From contig CM077676.1 in assembly GCA_039707655.1 (NCBI GenBank), positions 373,926,114 through 373,990,113 of the forward strand: 64,000 bases of DNA, read 5' to 3'. Shown piece by piece: positions 34,496 through 45,911 of the stretch. How positions within the stretch are numbered: the first letter of the stretch is position 1; every line of letters starts with the position of its first letter. Under the pieces are notes generated by a model, which had not been told where the DNA came from, made no database searches, and was given only the letters and a program-made list of their open reading frames with translations. The DNA is from Elymus sibiricus. Taxonomy: Eukaryota; Streptophyta; Magnoliopsida; Poales; Poaceae. The translations under genes and the position numbers were made by a program.

Positions 34496-34510
34496 GTAGC
34501 CCCCGGGCCC
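34496..34510 (-). promoter_or_regulatory. Polypurine tract of the Gypsy element
   Basis: The minus strand GGGCCCGGGGGCTAC immediately precedes the 3' LTR start TGTCGG. It is G-rich rather than purely purine, so the call is positional. Confidence 0.55.
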
Positions 34511-34800
34511 GCGGCGCGCACGTTCCCGTCTACAGAGGGGCGAAACGGCGCGGGCCCTAACCGCCTGTGGCCGGGCACGACGCATGGCGCACGATGTGAC
34601 GGGCGACGCCCCCACTTCCCCACGACGCCTCGGGAACTGCCGCGCTAACATAAATCCTGGCGCGGGCGGCGCGAGGCCATCATTGCCTTCCATCACACGC
34701 TCCACCCCTCTACGCCTTTCCTTCTCGCGTGCGGCTCCTCGCGATTCCCCCCTTCGAGCTTCGTCTGTTCTTGCTCCCGGTCCGCGCCTCCGCCGCGCAG

Positions 34801-37800
34801 ATGGCTCCCGCCGGCAAGAGGGGGAAGGAGGTGACCCCGTCCCCAAGCGCGCCCGTCCTTGGGGCGGCGCTGCAGCGCTCCGCCATCTACGACGAAGGAG
34901 GTTTGGGCAGGGTGCTTCCGTTCGTGGCCGGCGGCCAGAACGAGAACCAGGCGACCCAAATCTGGCCGGGGTCGCGCACGCGGCGCGACCTTGGGGCGAC
35001 GGCCTATCCCTTCTTCCTCCACAGCGTGTATGCAGGGTTGGTGCTGCCATTTTCGGACTTCTTCTATGCCATACTTGCCCACTATCAGGTTCACGCTCAT
35101 CATCTTAAACCCAATTCCATTTTTCTCCTGGCCACGTTCGCCTTTTACTGCGAGGCCTTCGTGGGCGTGAGGCCCTCTGTGGCGCTCTTCCGCCACTTCT
35201 TCTGCCTGCGGCTAACTGCGGCGGACCAGCGCTCCGGATGCGTGTCGTTCCTTGCCGTCAAGGGAATGGAGGACGGCATTATCAACTTGAGGGTTGCGAA
35301 GAAGGTGGAAGGATACCGGCAGCGCTGGGTCTATATGGACGCACGCCAGACCAACCGGCTCCTGATGATCCCTACGGACCCGGCCGAGAAGATCGCCGTG
35401 TGGGGGCACGAGAAGCTCGCCGACCCGAGGATGGACCCGTCCTTGAGCGGATGGCGGCGCACCGGGCCGCAGCACTGTCGGGGACAGCGGTTGTCAGGGA
35501 GTACCTGCGGCGGCGCATCGCGCCACTTCAGCAGCACTCGCGCCCCATGTGGGAGTACTCCGGCGCGGACGACGCCATGAGGCAGAAGCCGGGCAGCCTG
35601 GGGTCAGACGTGCTGGACGGGGGCCTGGCGATTCTGCTCAATACCCTTGCCGCGGAAACGCCGGAGGGGGCGCTCCCGCTTTTTCGCTATCCAGAGAAGG
35701 AGGAGCTGGTGAAGGTGATGCCCCTCTTCGATCAGTGGGGCCTCCTGCCGGAGGGCCACGTCGGTCCCCGCGAAACCCCCCTCGTGGTGGAGGTGGATTC
35801 GGGAAGCAGCAGCGGCAACGGAGATTCGGAGGAGGCCACGGAGGACGACCTCAGCCGGGTGCCACCACGCGCTCGCCGTCAGCTCATCTGCGAGCTCGAG
35901 GATGATGACGTCGAGAGCGTCCCGTCCGCGGCGGCGGGGGCTCCCGACGCGGGGCGGGCGAGCCCCCAGCGCTTGAGGCCAGTCATGAGGCTGAAGCCGC
36001 CCAGGGCCCGGAGACGGGTGACGACGCGTCCGGGTCTACCGCGGCACGCCCCGGGGGCCGAAGCGGCGGCGCCGAGGCGATGCTCGGCGAGGGCAGCGCC
36101 AGCCAGCCGTCTGCGGGGGAGAAGAAGAGGAAGTGGCACGTCAGCGACGAGTAAGCCTTCTGCCGGCGTCCTTAATTCTTGCTCTTTTACCCGGCTCGGA
36201 GCTGAGCCACCATTCATGCAGGGGATCTGCCGCGGATCAGAAGAAGAAGAAGAAGAAGAAGAAGACAACGACGAAGGCGATGGTTACCCCCAACCCGCAG
36301 GGGGCGTCGATGCCCGCCGTCGGTGCCGGAGGGCGTGGAGAGGCCACCCGCCGTCCCGACGCCGAGGCGGGGTGTACGGAAATCGAGGAGGGGGCAGTCG
36401 CTCCTCCAGGGTCGCACGCGGGCGCATCCTGTGAGGCCGAAATGGGGGAGCCTCGGGAGGCAGCCTCAGGAGGCGGAGGCGCCCTCCCCCTTGGCCCTGC
36501 CGCGGGCAAGGAAGCGACGACGAGGGAGGCCGAAGCATCTGCCCCCCCCCCCCCCCCCGCCGGGGGCCTCCTTGAGCGCAGGGAAGGAGTTGAGGGGCGT
36601 GCCATGATTGGCACTGAGAGCCCCCGTAGCGCACCGCCGCGGTTGAACGAGGGGGGCGGCCTGGCGAGCCCGCCGCCCCAGGCAAGCGGCACCAAGGGCT
36701 CCCTCGCCGTCGCAGCGGAGGGTGCCAGAGGGCCTGCCCTGGACTGGCCCCTGGTCCTCGTGAGTGACCGTGCTTTGCTCAGGCCTGAAGCCTTGCGCGA
36801 TGCCAAGGCCGCGCTCGCTCGGCTCGGCACGGACTTCCAGGACGCGGAGACGCGCCTCGCCAAGGAGCGCCTGAAACTTGCCGACGGGTGGCGCCAGCTC
36901 AGCGTCGCCGTCGATACGGCCCGGCATCATGACGAATGTGCTCGTGCATTGCGCGAGAGGGACACCGCCGAAGCGGAGGGGGCTCGCGCGAGAGCCCTCC
37001 AGGAGGCCGAAGCGGCCACCGTGCGCCGCGAAGAGGCGAAGACCCTCCTGAAAGAGCTCCAAGACCAACACGCCGAGCGGGCGCGGTCGCTCCTCGCGCG
37101 GGAAGGCACCCTTGCCACTCGCGAGAAGGAGGCCGCAGCCCGTGAGGCAGACCTCGAGTCACGCACGGAGGGCCTCAAGAAGAAGGCGGCCGAGCAGGCC
37201 ATGGAGAAGGAGCGTCTGGAGACGCTGGGGCGCCAGCTGGCCGATGCCCAGGAGGCTCACACGAAGTGCGTCACCGACGCCAACGCCCGACTGGAGGCCA
37301 AAGAAAAGAAGGTCCAAGAGGACGCTGACGCCTTCGAGTCAGAACGCGAGCGGCTCCGGATGGAGGTCACTGATCTCAAGGTGGCGCTCGCTGAGGCGGA
37401 GACCCGCCGGGGAGCCACGCCGCAGCCCGACTCTGGCGCCGTTGATCAGGAACAGGAGTATCGCGAGCGTGCCAAGGCACTTCACTCCCTTGAGATCCGC
37501 GCCCACGACGCCCTGAATTCCATCTGCCAGGGAAAGCTTGGGGCCCTCCGCGAGTCCCGCAACGCCGACTACATCGACTTCTCCACCAAGCTCGTGGAAC
37601 GGCTTGAGGACGGAGCCAAGGAGGTGGACGGTATCCTGGAGGAGGAGTGCCGCAACCTCTTCTCCCTAGCGGCGACTCGCGTCTTCAGCCACCTCCTCCA
37701 CTCCGACCCCAACTTCGACTTTGACAAGGTGATAGCCCCAGTCTCCGAGGAGCTTCGTGATGGGCTCGCAAGGGCGGTGGAAGGCCATGTGAGCGCGTTA

Positions 37801-37884
37801 CTCGGGAAGTACTCCTGCGGCAGTGGCGAGAGCTCCGACGGTGATGGCGCCGGCGAAGACGACGACGGCGCGAGCTGTCCATGA
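34801..37884 (+). pseudogene. Antisense extra ORF of the Gypsy element: gypsy-type PF04195-like domain plus coiled coil
   Basis: It reads opposite to gag-pol. The N-terminal part (from ATG 34801, MAPAGKRGKEVT) contains YPFFLHSVYAGLVLPFSDFF, FYCEAFVGVRPSVALFRHFF and VKGMEDGIINLRVAKK. This is the plant putative gypsy-type transposon domain (Pfam PF04195). A one-base frameshift near 35437-35443 moves it to the frame reading ERMAAHRAAALSGTAVV. Another shift lies between about 35880 and 36120. An apparent intron follows KRKWHVSD (donor GTAAGC at about 36150, acceptor TGCAG at about 36221). The long downstream frame (to TGA 37882-37884) is an Ala/Glu/Arg-rich coiled coil, for example AKTLLKELQDQHAERARSLL. 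The function of these antisense ORFs is not known. Confidence 0.72.
36541..36559. repeat. Poly-C tract in the antisense ORF
   Basis: A run of about 17 C encodes a proline stretch in the plus frame. Together with the GAA repeat at 36238-36263 it makes this part prone to length change. Confidence 0.8.
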
Positions 37885-38696
37885 GATGAGAGATGAGACC
37901 ATCACATCACACGCGGGAAGGCACCCTTGCCACTCGCGAGAAGGAGGCCGCAGCCCGCGAGGCAGACCTCGAGTCACGCACGGAGGGCCTCGAGAATAAG
38001 GCGGCCGAGCAGGCCATGGAGAAGGAGCGTCTGGAGACGCTGGGGCGCCAGCTGGGCGATGCCCAGGAGGCTCACACGAAGTGCGTCACTAACGCCAACG
38101 CCCGACTGGAGGCCAAAGAAAAGAAGGTCCAAGAGGACGCTGACACCTTGGAGTTAGAACGTGAGCGGCTCCGGATGGAGGTCACTGATCTCAAGGCGAC
38201 GCTCGTCGAGGCGGAGACCCGCCGGGGAGCCGTGCCGCAGCCCGGCTCTGGCGCCGTTGATCAGGAACAGGAGCATCGCGAGCATGCCAAGGCACTTCAC
38301 TCCCTCGAGATCCGCACCCACGACGCCCTGAATTCCATCTGCCAGGGAAAGCTTGGGGCCCTCCGCGAGTCCCGCGACGCCGACTACATCGACTTCTCCA
38401 CCAAGCTCGTGGAACGGCTTGAGGACGGAGCCAAGGAGGTGGACGGTATCCTGGAGGAGGAGTGCCGCAGCCTCTTCTCCCTGGCGGCGACTCGTGTCTT
38501 CAGCCACCTCCTCCACTCCGACCCCAACTTTGACTTTGACAAGGTGATAGCCCCAGTCCCCGAGAAGCTTCGTGATGGGCTCGCAAGGGCGGTGGAAGGC
38601 CATGTGAGCGCGTTACTCGGGAAGTACTCCTGCGGCAGTGGCGAGAGCTCTGACGGTGACGGCGCCGGCGAAGACGACGACGGCGCGAGCTCCTAG
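37097..38696 (+). repeat. Direct tandem duplication of about 0.8 kb in the antisense ORF
   Basis: The segment 37097-37884 is repeated at 37912-38696 with a constant offset near 815 and only scattered substitutions (LKKKAAEQ versus LENKAAEQ, FESERERL versus LELERERL). A short non-matching joint, ATGAGATGAGAGATGAGACC, lies between them. The first copy ends in TGA at 37882-37884; the second stays open from 37893 to TAG 38694-38696 and would encode 267 aa. It includes the coiled coil and a conserved C-terminal block (FSHLLHSDPNFDFDKVIAPV). Purpose unknown. Confidence 0.9.
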
Positions 38697-39928
38697 GGTG
38701 CTTTTTCCCTTTGTCGCCCTGCGCTAGATCGATGTGGCCCGCGGGGGCGTGACGACGATGCCCTGGTGTTAAATACTTTATGTTTGCTATAACGGACATT
38801 CGAGCCCTCGCGAGGCTTTCTCTTTTTGCTTGCCATGATGCTCTACGTTGTCAGGGCCCAGCTCTTGAGCGGCCATAGCTGTTGCTGGTATGTCAGGTCG
38901 CGATGCCTGGACAAGGCCAGGAGGCGAGGGGCACCGGGAGCTAGTGAGGGTTCCTGAGGTGCGATGCTCAGGGAGCCCGCCTTTAACGCTCAAGCAGCTT
39001 GCGCCAAGAGGAACACTGGCGCTCGTGAGGCCATCAGAGGGGAAGGCTCGAGAGACGGCGAGGGTGGCTCGCGAGACAGGAGACTTAGCCCTCCAGGAGG
39101 TTGTATGGTGGGCCGTCTCTCGCAGGGTACGTCTTGTGAGGGTTCCGCTCGCGAGGTCTCCTGCTGGGACGGCCGCCGAGGGTTAGTCCCCAAGGCAGTG
39201 CCTGCTGGCCTCCTGAGGTCCTGAGGGTGCTACCTCGCGAGATCATTCCAGGGACCTGCTCTTGAGATAGCTGCACGCAGAGCACTCAACGACAGCGCGC
39301 GTTCGTCCGTTCGTTCATGGGTATTACGCGAGGAGACAGGACACCAAGGACCTTGGTGGGGTGGCGTGCACGGGGCAGGCCCGCGAGCCAGAGCCCGGTC
39401 GCTTGGATTTTTCAGTGCTGCTGGGACTGACCCGAGCGCAGGCACCGTGTCCAGCCCCCGCTCGCGTGAGGCGCATGAGGGACGTCATGAGCGCGCGAGG
39501 CTCGTGAGGCAAGGTGAGAACGAAACTCCATATAAGGAAATGGAAATTTACTGAGGCAAGAGAGCAACCCATTACATAACCAAACAAAGATGCGGCTGCC
39601 GTGTTCGGCATGGGTCAGCTTGAGGTTGGTGCAACCCGTGGGGCGCCCTCAATTACACACCAAAACGAGAAAAAGAGTGCTGCCGTGTCCGGCACGGGTC
39701 AGCTTGAGGCTGGTGCAGCCCGTGGGGCGCCCTCAGTTGATTGTTCCGCCAGCGCGGAGCATGGGGCTTCCACAGGGGTGTGGGTATGATCGCAGGTCGA
39801 TCGTTCCGCCAGCGCGGAGCATGGGGCTTCCACTGGGACGTGGGCGGGAGCTCTCGCGGGCCCATCAGGCGAACGCAATGAGAGGCTCCGGGGCGTGTAT
39901 AGCCCCGTTTCGTTCGTACTCGTGAGGG
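38697..39928. other. Non-coding spacer of the Gypsy element
   Basis: GC-rich DNA between the antisense ORF and the integrase end, with many CTCGCGAGG-type motifs. At 39593-39660 and 39681-39742 a roughly 60-bp unit (GGGTCAGCTTGAGG, GTGGGGCGCCCTCA) is repeated. At 39743-39779 and 39801-39838 a second unit (TGTTCCGCCAGCGCGGAGCA type) is repeated. No ORF is supported. Confidence 0.6.
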
Positions 39929-42900
39929 TCACGGGTAGAACTTGCGGAGGTGTTGGATGTTCCAGGCGTTAGGCACAGGAACTCCGTCCTCCGTCTCCAG
40001 CCGGGCTGAGCCGGGCCTGGAGACATGAGTAACCCTGAAAGGGCCTTCCCGCATAGGTGAGAGTTTGTGTAGTCCCTCTCTGGAGAGGATCCTGCGCAGG
40101 ACGAGGTCGCCGACCTCGAGAGTGCAAGGGCGGATGTTGCGGCTGTGGTAGCGGCGCAAGGCCTGCTGGTACCTCGCAGCACGAAGGGCGGCCTGACGGC
40201 GGCCCTCCTCGAGGAGCAGCAGATCGGTCTCCCGCGAGCCATCCTGGCGCGCCTCGTCGAAGGCAAGGACTCACGGGGAGCCGTGCTTAAGCTCTAGTGG
40301 GAGGACCGCCTCAGCGTCGTAGACGAGGAAGAAGGGCGTCTCGCCAGTAGGCTTGCTCGCCGGCGTGCGGATGGACCATAGCACGGACTGCAGCTCGTCG
40401 AGCCAGCCCTTGCCGCAGGCCTCAAGTTTCTTCTTGAAGCTCCTTGTCTTGAGGCCCTTGAGGACCTCGGCATTGGCGCGCTCAGCCTGGCCAGTGCTTC
40501 ATGGGTGCGCCACCGAGGCGTAGCAGATCTGCGTGCCGAGGCTGGCGCAGTAGGACTTGAAGAGGCCGCTCATGAACTGGGAGCCATTGTCGGTGATGAT
40601 GCGATTGGGAACTCCAAAGCGGCTCACGAGGCCCTTGATGAACTTGACGGCGGAGCCTGCCGGGATGGTGCGCACCGGCTCGACCTCCGCCCACTTGGTG
40701 AACTTGTCGATGGCGACGTAGAGGTAGCGATAACCACCAGCCGCGCGAGGGAAAGGCCCCAGGATGTCCAGCCCCCAGACCGCGAAGGGCCATGAGAGGG
40801 GGATCGTCTGGAGGCCCTGCGCCGGCTAGTGGATCTGCTTGGCGTGGAATTGGCAGGCCTCGCAGGCTTGGACCAGTGCGGTAGCGTCACGTAGAGCAGT
40901 GGGCCAGTAGAAGCCGCTGCGGAAAACCTTACCAACGAGGGTGCGTGATGAAGAGTGGTGGCCACAGTCTCCTCCATGTATATCAGCCAGCAACTCGCGC
41001 CCTTGCTCTTCAGAGATGCACCACAGCGAGACGCCATTGGGGCGCCTACGGTACAGCTCGCCATCTTGTATGCAGTAGGCGGTGGCCTGCCGGGCCACGT
41101 GCTCCGCTTCCGAGTCCTCCTCCGGCAAGGTGCCGCGAAGCAAGTAAGCCTTGAGCTCCGTGGCCCAGCTATCTGCCTGAGGCTCGAGCGCCAGTAGCAG
41201 GCGGGCCCCTGAGGTCGGGCCACAGTCTGGCGCGCCTGTGGGTGGCGCGGGCGGTAGTTCCTCGCGAAGGAGCGCCGTGCTCGTGGCTAGGGGTGCGGCG
41301 GATGGCTTGAGGAGCCTTTCCTCAAAGACGCCGGGGCTCTGGGGCTCGCGACGTGACGCTCGTTTGGCGATGTCATCGGCCTCTTTGTTGCTGCCGCGGG
41401 GGATGTGCTGCAGCTCCAGGCCAAGAAAGCGCTTCTCAAGTTTACGTACCTCTTCCAGGTAGGCGGCCATGTGCTCGTCCTTGGGCTTGTAGCTTTTGTT
41501 GCAGAAGTTGACGAGGAGTTGCAAATCGCCCTTGATAGTCAGACGCTTGATGCCTAGGGCGAACGCGGCCTTGAGGCCGGCGATGAGGCCCTCATACTCT
41601 GCGATGTTGTTGGAGACCTTGTCGGTGTGCCTGAAGCAGAGCTGCACAGCGTAGTAGAGCCTGTCTCCTGTTGGCGAGGTGAGCATGACCCCAGCCCCCG
41701 CACCCTGTCGGGAGAAGGCACCATCGAAGTGCATGGTCCATCCGCCAGGCGCCTCATCCCCTGGCAGGAGGGACTGGGCCTCGCGAGGCTCGTCCTCGTA
41801 CGTGTCCATCCATTCTGCCACGAAGTAGGCCAAAGCCGCGCCTTTGATGACTCTGGTGGTGGAGAACTCCAGTTGGAAGGCTTGCAGCTCGATGTTCCAC
41901 TCGGCGACGCGGCCGGCGGCGTTGGGGCTGCGCAGAACTTGCTCCAAGGGGTAGGAGGAAATGACCTTGATGGGATGACTCTGAAAGTAGTGGCAGAGCT
42001 TCCTGGAGGCGACGAGGAGCGCGAGGAGAAGCTTCTGCTGCATGGGGCAGCGCTCGCGCGCGTCCCTTAGCACAGTGCTGACGAAGTACACGGGGTGCTC
42101 GACGAGGCGCGTAGCTGTTGTGACGGCTTGCTCTTCGAATGCCTCGGAAGGCTCGGGAGACTCGCGAGGCTCGGGAGGCTCGTGAGGCTCAGAAGGCTTG
42201 TGGGGGACGGCGGCCTCATGAGGCTCAGGAGGCTTGCGAGGCCCCGGGGGCTCGCGAGGCTCAGCGGTCTCGTGAGTCTATAGGGGCGCCGAGGGTTTTT
42301 CTTTGGCATAGACGCGCTCCTCCCGCACTGCCACCAACGCCGCACTGGCCGTCTGGGGGGGTGGCCGCCAAGTACAGGAGCAAGGGCTCGCGAGAGCGCG
42401 GTGCGACCATGATGGGTGGGCTCGTGAGGTACCTCTTGAGGGCTTCAAAGGCGGCGTCTGCCTCAGGAGTCCACTTGAAGGAGACGGACCTCTTCAGGAG
42501 CTTGAAGAAGGGCAGGGCTCGTTCGCCAAACTTGGAGATGAAACGCCCTAAGGACGCCACACACCCCGCCAAGCGCTGCATTTCCTTGAGGGTCCGGGGA
42601 GGGCGCATTTTCTCGATGGCCTTGATCTTCTATGGGTTGGCCTCGATGCCACGGTGCGAGACTAGGAAGCCGAGGAGCTTGCCGGAGGGGACTCCGAAGA
42701 CGCACTTCTCCGGGTTGAGCTTGAGGTTAACCATGCGCAGGTTGGCAAATGTCTCCTGGAGGTCCGCGATGAGGGATCTAGCCTCGCGAGATTTGACCAC
42801 GATGTCGTCGACGTAGGCCTCCGTGTTCCTCCCCATCTGAGGCCCCAGAGTGATGCGCATTAGCCGCTGGAAGGTGGCGCCCGCGCTCCTTAAACCGAAG

Positions 42901-43397
42901 GGCATGCAGACGTAACAAAATACGCCGCAGGGGGTGATGAAGGCCGTCTTCTCCACGTCTTCGGCCGCCATCTTGATCTGATGATAGCCTGAGAAGGCAT
43001 CCAGGAAACATAGCAGATCGCACCCGGCGGTGGAATCCATGATCTGATCGATGCGGGGCAGCGGAAACGGATCCTGAGGGCAGAACTTGTTGAGGCTGGT
43101 GAAGTCGACGCACATGCGCTCCTTGCTGCCCTTCTTGGGGACGACGACTAGGTTGGCGAGCCATTCGGGATGGCACACCTCATGAACGACTTCGGCTTCT
43201 TGGAGCTTCTGAACTTCACTGACGATGAACTCTTGCTTCTCTGGCGCCTGGCGCCGCGCTTTCTGCTTGACCGGGCGTGCATTGGGGCACACCGCTAAGT
43301 GGTGCTCGATCATCTCCCTCGGCACACCGGACAAGTCAGATGCTTTCCAGGCGAAAACATCCGAGTTTGCCCGAAGGAAGGTGACAAGCGCGCTTTC
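39929..43397 (-). pseudogene. Gypsy pol: RT, RNase H, second RNase H, integrase
   Basis: On the minus strand after the gag-protease stop come RT blocks CVDFTSLNKFCPQDPFPLP, DAFSGYHQIKM and AYVDDIVVKS, then FKWTPEADAAFEALK. After a frame change inside a GAGGCTCG-type minisatellite (about 42105-42290) come RNase H blocks. A Tat-type second RNase H follows ([43 protein letters not shown]). Next are the integrase zinc region ([20 protein letters not shown]) and core (GLDILGPFPRA, IITDNGSQF). It ends NIQHLRKFYP at 39929. In-frame stops lie at 42630-42632, 40826-40828, 40499-40501 and 40271-40273. The last two are TGA in places where homologous proteins usually have Arg (CGA). Confidence 0.88.
42105..42290. 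repeat. GAGGCTCG minisatellite within Gypsy pol
   Basis: About 15 degenerate units such as GGGAGGCTCGTGAGGCTCAG are present. On the coding strand this gives a Ser-Leu-Ala-rich run. It lies in the linker between RT and RNase H, where the reading frame is lost. Confidence 0.8.
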
Positions 43398-45848
43398 CTA
43401 TGCAGGAGGGAGGCCCGTGCCGATGGTGAAGGCGGGGCCGGAGCCGCTGCCGTCCACCGACACCTTCTTCGTCTCGGCGCGGTCCTGAGAGAACAACTGC
43501 TTCTTCTTCGCGGGCGCGGCCTCGGAAGGCTCGGCCGCGTCCTCGTCGGCTGGGTGCGTGACAGCAGCAGCCTTGTAGGCGCGCTCGAGGGTGTTGGCCG
43601 CGTCCTTTTCGTCGCAGGCGACGGTGATGATGCCGCTGCAGCCGGGCATCTTGAGGACGTTGTAGGCGTGATGAGTGGCCGCCATGAACTTGGTGAGAGC
43701 TGGGTAGCCCAAGATGGCATTGTAGGGCAGGCTGATGTGCGCCACGTCGAAGTCGATGAGCTCGGTGTGGTAGTTCTTGCGGGTGCCGAAGGTGACGGGG
43801 AGGCGCACCTGCCCCAGCGGAATGGTGGAGCCATCGGTCACTCCGGAGAAGGGCCTGGTCGGCATCAGCTGGTCGTAGGGCACCTGGAGCGTCTCGAAGG
43901 TCTCGATGGAGAGCACGTTGAGGCCGGCACCCCCGTCGATGAGGGTCTTGGTGACCGCGACGTTGCTGATGGTGGGAGTGCACAGCATGGGGAGCGCGCC
44001 TATGGAGGCCGTGGACTTGGGGTGGTCCTTGGAGTCGAAGGTGATGGCGTACTGCGACCACTTGAGGGGCCGCGTGACCTCAGGCCTCGGGAGGGCGGCG
44101 TACACCTCGCGAGAGAGTTGCTTGAAGTGACGGACGGACGCGGGGGCTTGGGACCCGCCAAGGATGCAGGCGACCGCGCGAGGCTCCTGGTAGCCCCCAG
44201 CGCCCTCGTCAGGCTGGTTGACGTCGTTCCTCCGAGGTGGCGGAGGCAGCGGCAGGAGAGCGGCATTAGCCTGAGGATTTGCCTCACGAGGCTGGTCGCG
44301 CCAGGCGGCCTCACGAGGCTGATCGCGCCAATCCTGGCAGTAGTTGCTATTATTGTTGAGGCTGTCCCAGCGGTTGCCGCTGCGGCCACCTCCGCGGCCG
44401 GCGCCGCGGCCGTTGCGGTCGTCTCGGCGGCTCTGGTGCTCGTCGCGGAGCAACTTGAGCTCATGACAGTCTTCGGTGCTGTGGGAGCGGACGTTGTGAA
44501 AGGCGCAGAGTGGCCGGTTGTCCTTCCTGGGCTCGTCGAGGTCGCGGCCGCGCTTCTGCTCGGGCTTCGCCGCAAGCACGGCCGGGCCCTTGCGCTTGAT
44601 GTCCTTGCTCTTGGCCTTGGTGCCGTCGAGCGCCGCGTCGGGGTCGTTGTGGACAAAGAGGCGGCCTTCTTCAGCCTTGGCGCACTTGTCGGCGAGGTCG
44701 AGCAGCTCGAGCACGGAGTCGAGCTCACCGTTGATGGCGAGCTTCTCGCGCATCTTGATGTCCGTGACGCCGGTTGAGAATGCGGAGATGACGGCCGCGT
44801 CGGAAGCGCGCGGGATCTTGTTGCGCACCTGACTGAAGCGCTGGATGTACTTGTGGAGGGTCTCGTCTGGGCGCTGTCGAACACGCCGCAGGTCGTTGAT
44901 GGTGAGGGAGCGGTCATGTGTGCCCTTGAAGTTGGCGATGAACTGGCTGCAGAGCTCGGCCCACGACGAGATGGAAGCCTCAGGGAGGTTCATGAGCCAG
45001 GAGCGCGGGCCGTCCTTGAGGGCCATGGGGAACCAGTTCGCCATGACCTTGTCGTCGCCGTTCGCCGCCTCGACACTCATCGCGTAGAGCTGGAGGAACT
45101 CCTTGGGGTTGGGGGTGCCGTCGTAGCGCGGAGGCAGCTCAGGCTTGAACTTCGCGGGCCAGACCACGCGACGCAGCTCGCGGGTGAAGGCACGGCAGCC
45201 CACGCTGCTCGAGGGGACGCCGCCGGCGAGGGCGGCGCGGTTTTGACGCCCGGTCGCTGCAACGTCTTGAACGGCCTGGTCCTGGCGCTGGCGTTGGCGC
45301 TCGAGGAGCACTCGCGCATCGGGGGGCGCACGGCGGATGATCTGGCAGCTGGGCTCGCAGTGGTCCGGAGAAGACGCGCCGCGGGACGGCTCACGAGCCC
45401 GCGCGCTGCGCTGGGGCCCGGCGCGCTCGTCATGCAGAGGAGGCGGCGGGGGAGCGCCGTGCGCCAGGTCCCCAGCACGAGACGGTGGAGGGCGGAGCGA
45501 GTGAGAAGGCGCCGGAGCGTCCCCGGCGACGTTGACGAGTTCGGTGATGCGACCAAGCCAGGCGTCGTAGCCGGCGTCATCAGGACGGTAGCTGAGTAGC
45601 TCGCGCGCCATGAGCAGCGCGGCCTGCAGGTTCGGTGGCCCACGATCGGGGAGGGAGGAGGCCGTGGCGGTGTGGCCGTCCGCCCGCACGGAGGGGTGCG
45701 GGGAGGAGGCCTGCTGCTCGCAGGCAGCGGGGTCGGTGGCGGCGGCAGCCTCGGCGTCGGGGCGGCGGCGATTGCCGCGGGCCACCGGCTCTGTCTGGGC
45801 CACGCGGCCAGCCCTGCGCTCAGCGCGCTCGCGGAGTGCGTCGGCCAT
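43398..45848 (-). pseudogene. Gypsy gag-protease ORF, 816 aa, separated from RT by a stop
   Basis: This is the gag particle protein followed by an aspartic protease. The gag core is visible from about residue 240 (FKPELPPRYDGTPNPKEFLQ) through NWFPMALKDGPRSWLMNLP and VRQRPDETLHKYIQRFSQV. A CX2HX4HX4C motif, CAFHNVRSHSTEDC, may bind nucleic acid. The protease motif is LIDGGAGLNVLS. TAG at 43398-43400 interrupts the frame, which continues directly as ESALVTFLRANSDVFAWK into RT, so gag and pol were originally one ORF. The N-terminal 200 residues are low-complexity and Pro/Arg-rich. The start is the first Met, 46 codons before the LQAALLMARELL block. Confidence 0.85.
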
Positions 45849-45893
45849 GGGGCTGGTGGAGCTGAGGGTCGAGCAGAAGAACAGTAGCGCACC

Positions 45894-45911
45894 CCTACCT
45901 GGCGCGCCAAA
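45894..45911 (-). promoter_or_regulatory. Primer-binding site of the Gypsy element
   Basis: The minus strand reads TTTGGCGCGCCAGGTAGG immediately inside the 5' LTR. Sites starting TGGCGC are common in plant Gypsy elements. I cannot assign the priming tRNA without alignment. Confidence 0.65.

Noticed and set aside
34729..35580. Independent host gene with a PF04195-like domain
   Set aside because: It lies wholly inside the Gypsy element between integrase and 3' LTR, and related ORFs are known from Tat-type elements. It is frameshifted.
43299..44777. 492-aa plus-strand ORF
   Set aside because: It is the shadow of Gypsy gag-protease on the minus strand, which has collinear gag and protease motifs.
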